DNA from: Caenispirillum salinarum_A
GTDB lineage: Bacteria; Pseudomonadota; Alphaproteobacteria; Rhodospirillales; Rhodospirillaceae
Reading direction: 5' to 3'
Length of the DNA: 64,000 nt
Assembly: GCF_044803115.1 (NCBI RefSeq)
Contig: NZ_CP085224.1
Span: forward strand, 1-64,000
The notes below the pieces were generated by a model, which had not been told where the DNA came from, made no database searches, and saw nothing but the letters and a program-made list of their open reading frames with translations. This document shows positions 51,602 to 60,328 of this stretch, one piece after another. Positions within the stretch are counted from its first letter, which is position 1. Each line of letters starts with the position of its first letter. Position numbers and translations under genes: made by a program.

Positions 51602-53884
51602 ATGTCCGACGAAGCAAGCAGCAAGCAAAGCCGCAAGAACATCGAACACGAAAGCCTGCTGATGCACGCCTCCGGGCGGCCGGGCAAGATCGAGATCACG
51701 CCGACCAAGCCGCTGACCACCCAGCGGGACCTGTCGCTGGCCTACTCGCCCGGCGTGGCGGCCCCCTGCAAGGAAATCGCCCGCGACCCGACGCTGGCCT
51801 ACGACTACACCGCCAAGGGCAACCTTGTGGCGGTCATCTCCAACGGCACGGCCGTGCTGGGCCTGGGCGACCTGGGCGCGCTGGCGTCCAAGCCGGTGAT
51901 GGAGGGCAAGGCCGTCCTGTTCAAGAAGTTCGCCGACGTCGACGGCATCGACCTGGAGGTCGACACCCGCGACGTGGACGAGTTCATCAACTGCGTGCGC
52001 TTCCTGGGCCCCTCCTTCGGCGGCATCAACCTGGAGGACATCAAGGCGCCGGAATGCTTCATCATCGAGCAGCAGCTGCGCGAGCTGATGGACATTCCCG
52101 TCTTCCACGACGACCAGCACGGCACGGCCATCATCGCCGCCGCCGGCCTGATCAACGCCCTGGAAATGACCGGCCGCGACATCGCCGACACTCGTCTTGT
52201 CGTCAACGGCGCGGGTGCCGCCGCGATTGCCTGCGTGGAACTGGTCAAGGCCATGGGGATGCCGCATGACAACGTCATCCTGTGCGACACCAAGGGCGTC
52301 ATCCACAAGGGCCGCGACAACCTGAACCAGTGGAAGAGCGCCCACGCCATCGAGACCGACCTGCGCAGCCTGGAAGAGGCCATGGAGGGCGCGGACGTCT
52401 TCTTCGGCCTGTCGGTCAAGGGCGCGGTGACGCCGGAAATGGTCGCCGGCATGGCGAAGAACCCCATCATCTTCGCCATGGCCAACCCCGACCCCGAGAT
52501 CACCCCGGAAGAGGTCGCGACCGTGCGCACCGACGCCATCATGGCGACAGGCCGGTCGGACTATCCCAACCAGATCAACAACGTTCTGGGCTTCCCCTAC
52601 ATTTTCCGCGGCGCGCTGGATGTCCGCGCGACCACCATCAACGAGGCCATGAAGATTGCCGCCGCCAAGGCCATCGCCAGCCTGGCGCGCGAGGACGTGC
52701 CCGACGAGGTGGCGGCCGCCTACTCGGGCCGCAAGCTGCGGTTCGGGCCGGAATACATCATCCCCGTGCCCTTCGACCCGCGCCTGATCTACACCATCCC
52801 GCCCTATGTGGCGCAGGCGGCCATGGACACCGGCGTGGCGCAGCGCCCGATCATCGACATCGACGGCTACAAGCACGAACTGTCGGCCCGCCTGGACCCC
52901 ACCGCCGCCAGCCTGCAGGCCATCGCCGAAGAGGTCTCGGCCAACCCGCAGCGGGTGGTGTTCGCCGAGGGCGAGGAGGAAAAGTCGATCCGTGCGGCGC
53001 TCGCCTACCGCAACGCCGGCTACGGCCAGGCCATCCTGGTGGGCCGCGAGGAGATCATCCACGACACCCTCAAGCAGCTGGGGCTGTCAGGTGCGGCGCA
53101 GGGGCTGGAGATCGTCAACGCGCGGCTGTCGGACCGCAACACCCTCTATACCGAATACCTGTACAAGCGCTTGCAGCGGAAAGGCGCGCTGTACCGCGAC
53201 GCCCAGCGCATGGTGAACCAGGACCGCAACATCTTCGCCGCGCTGATGGTGGCGCTGGGCGATGCCAATGCCATGGTCACCGGCCTGACCCGCAGCTACT
53301 ACCAGGCCTTCACCGAGATCCAGCGCGTCATCGACCCCGACGATCAGAGCCTTGTCTTCGGCCTGACCGTCGTGGTGGCGCGCGGGCGGACGGTGTTCAT
53401 CGCCGACACCACGGTGCACGAGACGCCGACGCCCCAGCAACTGGCCGACATCGCCGTGCAGACCTCGGAGAAGGCGCGCCAGATGGGGCACGAGCCGCGC
53501 GTGGCGCTGTTGTCGTACTCCAACTTCGGCAACCCCGAGGGCGAGGTTCCGGGCCATGTCCGCATGGCCGTCGCCGAACTGGACCGCCGCGGCGTCGACT
53601 TCGAGTACGACGGCGAGATGGGCGCCGACACGGCCATGGATGCCGAGCTTCAGGAAAAGTATCCGTTCTGCCGCCTGTCCGGGCCGGCCAACGTGCTGCT
53701 GATGCCGGGGCTGCATTCGGCCAACATCTCCTACAAGCTGTTGCAGAAGCTGGGCGGCGGCACGGTGATCGGGCCGGTGCTCATGGGCCTGTCCAAGCCC
53801 GCGCAGATCGTCAACATGGACGCGACCGTCTCCGACATGGTGCACATGGCGGTGCTGGCCGCCCATGACGCGCTGAAACGGTGA
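51602..53884 (+). CDS. maeB: NADP-dependent malic enzyme with phosphotransacetylase-like domain
   Basis: MaeB decarboxylates malate to pyruvate, making NADPH. The 760 residues contain an N-terminal malic enzyme half (about 1-430: DLSLAYSPGVAAPC, VFHDDQHGTAIIAAAGLINAL, LVVNGAGAAAIACVEL, IIFAMANPDPEITPEE) and a C-terminal phosphate acetyltransferase-like half (VVFAEGEEEKSIRAAL, PGLHSANISYKLLQKLGGGTVIGPVLMGL) that in MaeB proteins is regulatory, binding acetyl-CoA, instead of catalytic. GGGGAAAC lies upstream. Its stop overlaps the GTG start of phoR (GTGA). Confidence 0.96.
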   Translation: MSDEASSKQSRKNIEHESLLMHASGRPGKIEITPTKPLTTQRDLSLAYSPGVAAPCKEIARDPTLAYDYTAKGNLVAVISNGTAVLGLGDLGALASKPVMEGKAVLFKKFADVDGIDLEVDTRDVDEFINCVRFLGPSFGGINLEDIKAPECFIIEQQLRELMDIPVFHDDQHGTAIIAAAGLINALEMTGRDIADTRLVVNGAGAAAIACVELVKAMGMPHDNVILCDTKGVIHKGRDNLNQWKSAHAIETDLRSLEEAMEGADVFFGLSVKGAVTPEMVAGMAKNPIIFAMANPDPEITPEEVATVRTDAIMATGRSDYPNQINNVLGFPYIFRGALDVRATTINEAMKIAAAKAIASLAREDVPDEVAAAYSGRKLRFGPEYIIPVPFDPRLIYTIPPYVAQAAMDTGVAQRPIIDIDGYKHELSARLDPTAASLQAIAEEVSANPQRVVFAEGEEEKSIRAALAYRNAGYGQAILVGREEIIHDTLKQLGLSGAAQGLEIVNARLSDRNTLYTEYLYKRLQRKGALYRDAQRMVNQDRNIFAALMVALGDANAMVTGLTRSYYQAFTEIQRVIDPDDQSLVFGLTVVVARGRTVFIADTTVHETPTPQQLADIAVQTSEKARQMGHEPRVALLSYSNFGNPEGEVPGHVRMAVAELDRRGVDFEYDGEMGADTAMDAELQEKYPFCRLSGPANVLLMPGLHSANISYKLLQKLGGGTVIGPVLMGLSKPAQIVNMDATVSDMVHMAVLAAHDALKR

Positions 53885-55479
53885 GGTCGACCGACCGTCC
53901 GGCGCCGGTGACGGCGCCGGATGCGGGCGGCGGCCCCGAACGGGCTCCGGCAACCGGGGCGACGGCCGCGCACCCGCACGAGGAAGAGGACGCCAGCGGC
54001 GAACCGACCATCATGCAGATGCCCGACCAGCCGCCAGCACGCCGCGCGCCCGCCCCCTTCGGGCGCGTCGTCAAGCTGTCGGCGCTGCTGTGCACGCCGT
54101 CGGCGCTGGCGTTCATCCTGATGGTGGTTTCGGGGCAGCTGACCGTCGTTCCGGCGGTGGGCTACGGGCTGATGGTGTTCGCCGGCTCGATGCTGCTGGT
54201 GCGGCTGTTCGCCGGCGACGTCTATTCCGCCGTCAACTACATCCGCCGCTTGGTGGCCGAGGGCACCGCCGCGCCGCCTCCGGCGCCGCCCATGCACTGG
54301 TCGGACGCCGCCCGCGAGACCACGGCCGCCGCCGCCCAGCTGGCGCGGCACTGGGGCGGGCGCTGGAATCGGGCGGAAGCCTCGGCCCGGGCGACGGAAA
54401 GCGTGCTCGACAGCCTGCCGCAACCGCTGTTCATGATCGACGAGGAACGCCGCGTAACCTGGGCCAACCTGGCGGCGCGGCGGTTCGCCGGCCGCGAAGC
54501 GCGCGAGGCCAACCTGGCCACCGTCATCCGCGCGCCCGACGTTCTGGAGGCCGTGGGCGCGGTGCTGGACGGCGGCGTCGGCCGGCAGTTGCAGTACACC
54601 ATCGCCGGTCCGACGGAGCGCACCTTCACCCTGGTGGTCGAACCGCTGCCCGGTCCCGCCATGAACGGCGCGCGGGTGCTGATGATCCTGCACGACATCA
54701 CCGCCCTGGTGCGCATGGAGGAAATGCGCGCCGACTTCGTCGCCAACGCCAGCCACGAGTTGCGCACGCCGCTCGCCAGCCTTGTCGGCTTCATCGAGAC
54801 CCTGCGCGGCCCGGCCAGGGACGACACGGAAGCGCAGGAACGGTTCCTGGCGATCATGCAGGCGCAGGCCGAGCGCATGTCGCGGCTGATCGAGGACCTG
54901 CTCAGCCTCTCGCGCATCGAGTTGCACGAGCACACGCCGCCCACCGGCACGGCCGACGTCCGCGACATCGTCGAGCGCGTGGCCGAGGGGCTGGAGCCGC
55001 AGGCGGCGAAGCGGTCCATGCGCATCGACATCCGCATGCCCGGCGACCTGCCCAACGTTCCCGGCGAGCCCAACGAACTAAGCCAGGTCTTCCAGAACCT
55101 TCTCGCCAACGCCTTGAAATACGGCCGCGGCGAGACGGCGGTGGACGTCACCGCCGTTCCCGTGCCGCGCGGCCCGGCCTCCATGCCCGCCGCCAGCCGG
55201 GGGCCGTGCCTGCGGGTGTCGGTGCGCGACCGGAGCGACGGCATCCCGAAAGAGCATCTTCCGCGCCTGACGGAACGTTTCTACCGCGTGGACACGGCGC
55301 GCTCCCGGCAGTTGGGCGGCACGGGCCTGGGCCTTGCGATCGTCAAGCACATCGTCGCCCGCCACAGGGGCGCCCTGACCATCGAGAGCACCGTCGGCGA
55401 AGGGTCGACGTTTACCGTCTATCTGCCCCTGTCGCCGCCGCCGGTGCCGGAAATCCCAAGCCGTGGCGATAAAGTTTAA
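53881..55479 (+). CDS. phoR: PhoR-like phosphate-regulon sensor histidine kinase
   Basis: The 532-residue kinase has a low-complexity N-terminus (about 1-60), two membrane helices (about 65-110), a PAS domain (VLDSLPQPLFMIDEERRVTWANLAA), the dimerisation domain with phosphoacceptor His292 in NASHELRTPLASLVGF, and a HATPase domain (N-box NELSQVFQNLLANALKYG, GGTGLGLAIVKHIVARH). The G1 box reads DRSDGI instead of the usual D-x-G-x-G, so the first Gly is Ser. The start is the GTG that overlaps maeB; an ATG at 54013 is possible. phoU follows, but phoB and pst genes do not. Confidence 0.88.
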   Translation: MRSTDRPAPVTAPDAGGGPERAPATGATAAHPHEEEDASGEPTIMQMPDQPPARRAPAPFGRVVKLSALLCTPSALAFILMVVSGQLTVVPAVGYGLMVFAGSMLLVRLFAGDVYSAVNYIRRLVAEGTAAPPPAPPMHWSDAARETTAAAAQLARHWGGRWNRAEASARATESVLDSLPQPLFMIDEERRVTWANLAARRFAGREAREANLATVIRAPDVLEAVGAVLDGGVGRQLQYTIAGPTERTFTLVVEPLPGPAMNGARVLMILHDITALVRMEEMRADFVANASHELRTPLASLVGFIETLRGPARDDTEAQERFLAIMQAQAERMSRLIEDLLSLSRIELHEHTPPTGTADVRDIVERVAEGLEPQAAKRSMRIDIRMPGDLPNVPGEPNELSQVFQNLLANALKYGRGETAVDVTAVPVPRGPASMPAASRGPCLRVSVRDRSDGIPKEHLPRLTERFYRVDTARSRQLGGTGLGLAIVKHIVARHRGALTIESTVGEGSTFTVYLPLSPPPVPEIPSRGDKV

Positions 55480-55543
55480 CTTTCGTGACCGGCGTTTTAC
55501 GGTAAACCTGAAATCAAATGAACACCGGGCGACACCTGAAATC
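55471..55543 (+). promoter_or_regulatory. Palindromes and direct repeats upstream of phoU
   Basis: The AT-rich start of the phoR-phoU gap holds AAAGTT-T-AACTTT (55471-55483, covering the phoR stop), TTTAC-G-GTAAA (55496-55506), and two copies of ACCTGAAATC (55506-55515 and 55534-55543) 28 bases apart. No Pho box of the CTGTCAT type is recognisable. The remaining 160 bases to phoU are GC-rich and show nothing clear. Confidence 0.45.
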
Positions 55544-55703
55544 GTCCACTCGTTGCCCGGCAAGGCCGACCGGCCGCCGCGCCCCACGGCGCGTGAGGCT
55601 GCGCGCCGCATGAACGCAGCGACGGCGATTGCATCGTCGTCGCGTATGAATGGGTCGCCCTTTGGGCGGCCGAGGTCCTGTTCTCCAGGGGAGATGTCCC
55701 GGA

Positions 55704-56432
55704 ATGCCCGTTGGTGATCCGCATACCGTCCGCGCCTTCGACGAGGAACTCGCGCGCCTGAACGAACACATCGCCCGCATGGGCGGCCTGGCCGAGACGC
55801 AACTGGCCGACGCCCTGCAGTCCATCCTCGACGGCGACGAGGAAAAGGCCAAGCGGGTGATCGAGGACGACACGCAGGTGGACGACGTCCACATGCAGGT
55901 GGAGGAAGAGGCCATCCGCATGCTGGCCCTGCGCCAGCCGGTGGCCGACGACCTGCGCACCATCATCCAGTCGCTGAAGGCCGCCTCCACGCTGGAGCGC
56001 ATCGCCGACCACGCGGCGTCCACCGCCAAGCGCGTCCACGTTCTGCACGAAGGCCCGGCCGTGCCGCCGGTCAAGTCGGCCGTGCGCATGGGCTGGCTGG
56101 TGCTGGAGATGCTCAAGCAGGCCGTCGACGCCCTGCTGCGCCGAGACGTCGAGCGCGCGGTCGAGGTGTGGAACCGCGACAGCGAGGTGGACGACTTCTA
56201 CTCCAGCCTGTTCCGCGAGCTGCTGACCTACATGATGGAAGACACGCGCAACATCACGCCGTGCACCCATCTGCTGTTCGTCGCCAAGAACCTGGAGCGC
56301 ATCGGCGACCAGGCCACCAATCTGGCGGAAATGACCTATTACATGGTCACCGGCAAGCAGTTGGAGGGCGAGCGCCCGAAAAGCGACACCTCCAGCTTCA
56401 CAATCGTTGAGCCCAAGCACTACGAGGGTTGA
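55704..56432 (+). CDS. phoU: Phosphate transport system regulator PhoU
   Basis: PhoU links the Pst transporter to PhoR and keeps the regulon off when phosphate is plentiful. The 242 residues form two similar three-helix bundles; each carries the metal-binding motif variant (LKAASTLERIADHAASTAKRV and VAKNLERIGDQATNLAEMTYY). The ATG at 55704 follows CCGGAA and AGGGGAGATG. It lies 224 bases after phoR instead of following pstB as it usually does, so it may have its own promoter. Confidence 0.95.
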   Translation: MPVGDPHTVRAFDEELARLNEHIARMGGLAETQLADALQSILDGDEEKAKRVIEDDTQVDDVHMQVEEEAIRMLALRQPVADDLRTIIQSLKAASTLERIADHAASTAKRVHVLHEGPAVPPVKSAVRMGWLVLEMLKQAVDALLRRDVERAVEVWNRDSEVDDFYSSLFRELLTYMMEDTRNITPCTHLLFVAKNLERIGDQATNLAEMTYYMVTGKQLEGERPKSDTSSFTIVEPKHYEG

Positions 56433-56449
56433 GGGGGGCGGCGCCCCCC
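56433..56449. terminator. GC-rich hairpin between convergent phoU and FkbM genes
   Basis: Arms GGGGGGC (56433-56439) and GCCCCCC (56443-56449) form a 7-bp stem directly after the phoU stop, 8 bases before the end of the convergent gene. It has no T tract, so it is only a plausible shared 3' end. Confidence 0.4.
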
Positions 56450-56456
56450 ACGCCGG

Positions 56457-57290
56457 TCAGGCCAGGTCCCGGCCGGCGGGCACGGCGAGAAGGTTGGCGT
56501 CCTCGGGCCGCGCGATGGTCCGGGGGTCGACCGTCTCGCGCGGCTCATCCAGCCCGGCGTCGGTGATCGGCCGGAAGCGGTAGCCCATGCCGCCCAGCAG
56601 GGCCATCAGGTCGCGCGCCCGCGCCACGCGGCGATCCTCCTCGCCGGCGTCCGGCGCGGCCGGCAGCATTTCGAAGACGACATAGGGGGCATGGGCGGCG
56701 AGCGTCCTGCCGAACCCGCGCAAAACCTCAAGCTCCGCGCCTTCAACGTCCACTTTCAAAAGCCGCACGCGCTCCATCCCCAGGGCCTCGACCATGGAGT
56801 CGCCGGTGGTCATCAACACCGACTGGGTGCGCCGGAAGAAACCGGCGTCGTGGACGTCGTGGGCCAGCGACGCGAAGACGTCGAAGCTTTCCTTCCGCAC
56901 GCCCAGATTGGCGACGCCGAAGCTTTCCGAGAGCGCGACGGGAAAGGCGTCCACGTCCGGCCAGCCGTTCAGGGCGATCAGGCGCTGCAGGTAGCCGTAG
57001 TTGCGGGCGTTTGGCTCGAACCCGGCGTAGCGGGCATCGGGGCGGCAGGCGCGCAGGGCCACCAGGAACTGGCCGATGTTGGCGCCGACGTCAATCACCT
57101 CCGGCCGCTCCGCGCCCTCCAGCAGGCGCGGCAGCAGGGTGTTCATCCAGGGTTCGCGGAAGGCATGAAGCACCGAGCCGTCGCGATGCACCGGCACCCG
57201 CGCGCAGGTCTCGCCGATCCTTGCCTGGCGGATCAACTCGCCGCCCGACAGCGTGCAGGCGATCTTCCGCCAATGCTTCCCAAGCCCCAT
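56457..57290 (-). CDS. FkbM family methyltransferase
   Basis: The 277-residue protein has a SAM-binding fold of the FkbM type: VIDVGANIGQFLVALRACRPDARYAGFEPNARN (motif I and the acidic residue after strand 2), LNGWPDVDAFPVALSE, and VRLLKVDVEGAELEVLRGFGRTLAAHAPYVVFEM. The family O-methylates sugars or small hydroxylated compounds, often surface polysaccharides. I use the ATG at 57290; a GTG immediately before it is possible. No neighbouring gene identifies the substrate, but glycosyl-transfer and sulfate-activation genes lie next to it. Confidence 0.88.
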   Translation of the reverse strand: MGLGKHWRKIACTLSGGELIRQARIGETCARVPVHRDGSVLHAFREPWMNTLLPRLLEGAERPEVIDVGANIGQFLVALRACRPDARYAGFEPNARNYGYLQRLIALNGWPDVDAFPVALSESFGVANLGVRKESFDVFASLAHDVHDAGFFRRTQSVLMTTGDSMVEALGMERVRLLKVDVEGAELEVLRGFGRTLAAHAPYVVFEMLPAAPDAGEEDRRVARARDLMALLGGMGYRFRPITDAGLDEPRETVDPRTIARPEDANLLAVPAGRDLA

Positions 57291-57361
57291 CACCGTCCCC
57301 GTTTCCGCGACCTTTAGCGGCCGGCATTAAACAGGGACGGGTGACGGACTGGCAAGGCCGA

Positions 57362-59305
57362 TCAGATGAAGCCCTTCTCCTCCAGCAGCGCGATGACGCG
57401 CGCCGCCAGTTGCTCGGGCGTCTCCTCGCCGGCGGACAGGCGCAGTTCCGGGTTTTCCGGCGGCTCGTAGGGGCTGCCGATGCCGGTGAAGTTGGGCAAC
57501 TGGCCGGCGCGAGCCTTCTTGTAGAGGCCCTTGGGGTCGCGGCTTTCGCAGACCTCCAGCGGGGTGTCCACGAAGACCTCCAGGAACTCGCCGTCCTCCA
57601 TCAGGTCGCGCGCCATGCGGCGCTCGCTGCGGAAGGGCGAGATGAAGCTGACCAGCACGATCAGCCCGGCCTCGACCATCAGGCGCGAGACCTCGCCGAC
57701 GCGGCGGACGTTTTCCACCCGGTCCTCGTCGGTGAAGCCCAGGTCGCGGTTCAGCCCGTGGCGCACGTTGTCGCCGTCCAGCGTCATGGTGTGCCGGTTG
57801 CGCTTGGCCAGTTCCTGCTCCACCAGGTCGGCCACCGTCGACTTGCCCGAGCCCGACAGCCCCGTGAACCACAGCACGCACGGCCGCTGCCCCTTGGCGG
57901 CGGCGCGAACCGCCTTGTCCACCTTCATCTGCTGCCAGTGGATGTTCGATGCCCGCCGCAGGGCGAAGTCGATCATGCCGCAGGCGACGGTGGCGTTGGT
58001 CAGCCGGTCCACCAGGATGAAGCCGCCGGTCTCGCGGTTCTCCTTGTAGGGATCGAAGGGGATGGCGTGGTCGAGCGCCAAGTTGCACACCGCCACCGTG
58101 TTCAGGTCCAGGTGCTTGGCCGCGGTGTGTTCCAGCGTGTTGACGTTGATGGCGTACTTCAGCTCCGTCACCTGGGCGCCGACGCTGGTGGTGCCGGCGC
58201 GCAGGATGTAGGGCCGCCCCGGCAGCAGGGGCTTCTCGCCCATCCACACCATATGGGCGGCGAACTGGTCGGCGACCTCCGGCCGGGCTTCCGCCGCCGC
58301 GATGACGTCGCCGCGGCTGATGTCGATCTCCTCGGCCAGCGTCAGCGTCACCGCCTGGCCGGCGATGGCCTCGTCCAGGTCGCCGTCATGGGTGACGACG
58401 CGGGTCACCGTGGTGGTCCTGCCGCCGGGCAGGATCGCCACCGTGTCGCCGGGCCTGACCGTGCCGCCGGCGATGGTGCCGGAGTAGCCGCGGAAGTCCA
58501 GGTGCGGGCGGTTGACCCACTGAACCGCCATGCGGAAGGGCTTGGCGACCGCATCCGACAGAACCTCCAGCGACTCTAGCTGGCCCAGCAGCGTCGGGCC
58601 GTCGTACCAGGGCATCTTCGCCGAGGGCTGGCTGACGTTGTCGCCGGTCAGCGCCGAGACGGGCACGCAGGTGACATGCTCGATGCCGAGCTGACCGGCG
58701 AAGGTGCGGTAGTCGGCGGCGATCTTCTCGAAGGTTTCCTGGCTCCAGTCCACCAGGTCCATCTTGTTGACGGCGACCACCACATGCTTGAGCCCGAGAA
58801 GCGACACGATGAAGCTGTGGCGCCGCGTCTGGGTGACGACGCCGTTGCGGGCGTCCACCAGCAGCACGGCGGCCTCGGCGGTGGAGGCGCCGGTGGCCAT
58901 GTTGCGGGTGTACTGCTCGTGGCCCGGAGTGTCGGCGACGATGAACTTGCGCTTGTCGGTGGTGAAGAAGCGGTACGCCACGTCGATGGTGATGCCCTGC
59001 TCGCGCTCGGCGGCCAGGCCGTCGACCAGCAGGGCCATGTCCAGCTCGCCCTCGCCGGTGGTGCCGAAGCGGGCGCTTTCGGCCGTCAGCGAGGCCAGTT
59101 GGTCCTCGAACAGAAGCTTGCAGTCATAGAGCAGCCGGCCGATCAGGGTCGACTTGCCGTCGTCCACCGAACCGCAGGTGATGAAGCGCAGCAGGTCCTT
59201 GCTTTCCTGGCCGCGCAGGTACTCCTCCACCTCGGCGACGGCCTCGCGGTGGGCGGCCTCGGCCTCTTCCGGGGTCAGGTCGACGATATCGCGGGCGTCG
59301 GGCAT
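57362..59305 (-). CDS. cysNC: Bifunctional sulfate adenylyltransferase subunit 1 / adenylylsulfate kinase
   Basis: The fused CysN-CysC makes PAPS from sulfate and ATP with CysD. Residues about 30-460 are the GTPase: G1 GSVDDGKST at 45-53, DTPGHEQYTRNM and NKMDLVDW. The C-terminal 190 residues are APS kinase: P-loop FTGLSGSGKST, LDGDNVRHGLNRDLGF and a C-terminal VIALLEEKGF. The 647 residues match fused homologues. The ATG at 59305 overlaps the cysD stop by one to three bases. PAPS serves cysteine synthesis and sulfation of polysaccharides or lipids. Confidence 0.96.
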   Translation of the reverse strand: MPDARDIVDLTPEEAEAAHREAVAEVEEYLRGQESKDLLRFITCGSVDDGKSTLIGRLLYDCKLLFEDQLASLTAESARFGTTGEGELDMALLVDGLAAEREQGITIDVAYRFFTTDKRKFIVADTPGHEQYTRNMATGASTAEAAVLLVDARNGVVTQTRRHSFIVSLLGLKHVVVAVNKMDLVDWSQETFEKIAADYRTFAGQLGIEHVTCVPVSALTGDNVSQPSAKMPWYDGPTLLGQLESLEVLSDAVAKPFRMAVQWVNRPHLDFRGYSGTIAGGTVRPGDTVAILPGGRTTTVTRVVTHDGDLDEAIAGQAVTLTLAEEIDISRGDVIAAAEARPEVADQFAAHMVWMGEKPLLPGRPYILRAGTTSVGAQVTELKYAINVNTLEHTAAKHLDLNTVAVCNLALDHAIPFDPYKENRETGGFILVDRLTNATVACGMIDFALRRASNIHWQQMKVDKAVRAAAKGQRPCVLWFTGLSGSGKSTVADLVEQELAKRNRHTMTLDGDNVRHGLNRDLGFTDEDRVENVRRVGEVSRLMVEAGLIVLVSFISPFRSERRMARDLMEDGEFLEVFVDTPLEVCESRDPKGLYKKARAGQLPNFTGIGSPYEPPENPELRLSAGEETPEQLAARVIALLEEKGFI

Positions 59306-60216
59306 CAGAAGTAGCCTTCCTGCTTCTTGGCTTCCATGGAGGCGCCGGCGTCCTTGTCGATGACGCGGCCCTGGCGTTCGCTGGTGGTCGCCAGCAGCAT
59401 CTCGCGGATGATCTCGGGCAGGGTGGCCGCCCGGCTTTCCACCGCGCCGGTCAGCGGATAGCAGCCCAGCGTGCGGAAGCGCACCCAGCGCTGTTCCGGC
59501 GTCTCGCCCGGCTCCAGCGGCATGCGGTCGTCGTCGACCATGATCCAGGTGCCGTCGCGCTGCACCACGGGGCGCGGCTTGGCCAAGTACAGCGGCACCA
59601 CCGGGATGTTCTCCTGGTAGATGTACTGCCAGATGTCCAGCTCGGTCCAGTTGGACAGGGGGAAGACGCGGATGCTCTCGCCCTTGTTGATGCGGCCGTT
59701 GTACAGGTTCCACAGCTCGGGCCGCTGGTTCTTGGGGTCCCAGCGGTGGGTGGACGTGCGGAAGGAAAAGATGCGCTCCTTGGCGCGGGACTTTTCCTCG
59801 TCGCGCCGGGCGCCGCCGAAGGCCGCGTCGAACTGGTACTTGTCCAGCGCCTGCTTGAGGCTCTGCGTCTTCATCACGTCGGTGTGCACCGCCGACCCGT
59901 GGGTGAAGGGCCCGATGCCCTGCTCCACGCCTTCCTGGTTGATGTGCACGATCAGGTCCAGCCCCAGGTCCTTGGCGATCTGGTCGCGGAACCGGGTCAT
60001 TTCCCGGAACTTCCACGTGGTGTCCACATGCAGAAGCGGGAACGGTGGCTTGGAGGGATAGAACGCCTTCATGGCAAGGTGCAGCATGACGCCGGAGTCC
60101 TTGCCGATGGAATACAGCATCACCGGGTTGCGGAACTGGGCCGCCACCTCGCGGATGATGTGGATGCTTTCAGCTTCCAGGCGTTGCAGGTGGGTCAGGC
60201 GGGCGTGCGCGGACAA
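59305..60216 (-). CDS. cysD: Sulfate adenylyltransferase subunit 2
   Basis: CysD forms adenylylsulfate (APS) from sulfate and ATP within the CysDN complex. The 303 residues (E. coli CysD has 302) carry a PP-loop in LYSIGKDSGVMLHLA, LLHVDTTWKFREM, AFGGARRDEEKSRAKER and VFPLSNWTELDIWQYI. The TTG at 60216 is chosen over upstream starts because GAGGAA lies six bases before it and the length agrees. It is first in the cysD-cysNC operon. Confidence 0.96.
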   Translation of the reverse strand: MSAHARLTHLQRLEAESIHIIREVAAQFRNPVMLYSIGKDSGVMLHLAMKAFYPSKPPFPLLHVDTTWKFREMTRFRDQIAKDLGLDLIVHINQEGVEQGIGPFTHGSAVHTDVMKTQSLKQALDKYQFDAAFGGARRDEEKSRAKERIFSFRTSTHRWDPKNQRPELWNLYNGRINKGESIRVFPLSNWTELDIWQYIYQENIPVVPLYLAKPRPVVQRDGTWIMVDDDRMPLEPGETPEQRWVRFRTLGCYPLTGAVESRAATLPEIIREMLLATTSERQGRVIDKDAGASMEAKKQEGYF

Positions 60217-60281
60217 GGCATCTTCCTCAGGTCTTGGAATGCGACGTGGGCGCAGTGTCAGCCATGGAGCCGCACGACGCA

Positions 60282-60307
60282 ACACAAATTTGGTGTGATT
60301 TAATCAC
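60282..60307 (-). promoter_or_regulatory. Paired palindromes upstream of cysD
   Basis: In an AT-rich island a near-palindrome centred on AAATTT (ACACAAATTTGGTGT, 60282-60296) is followed by the perfect GTGATT-T-AATCAC (60295-60307). They lie about 65-90 bases before the cysD start, the right place for a transcription factor controlling sulfate assimilation. The factor cannot be named from sequence. Confidence 0.5.
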
Positions 60308-60328
60308 GAACTACATTCTGTATGTGTT

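Noticed and set aside
55480..55703. A Pho box before phoU
   Set aside because: The direct repeats seen (ACCTGAAATC) do not fit CTGTCAT-type spacing or sequence.
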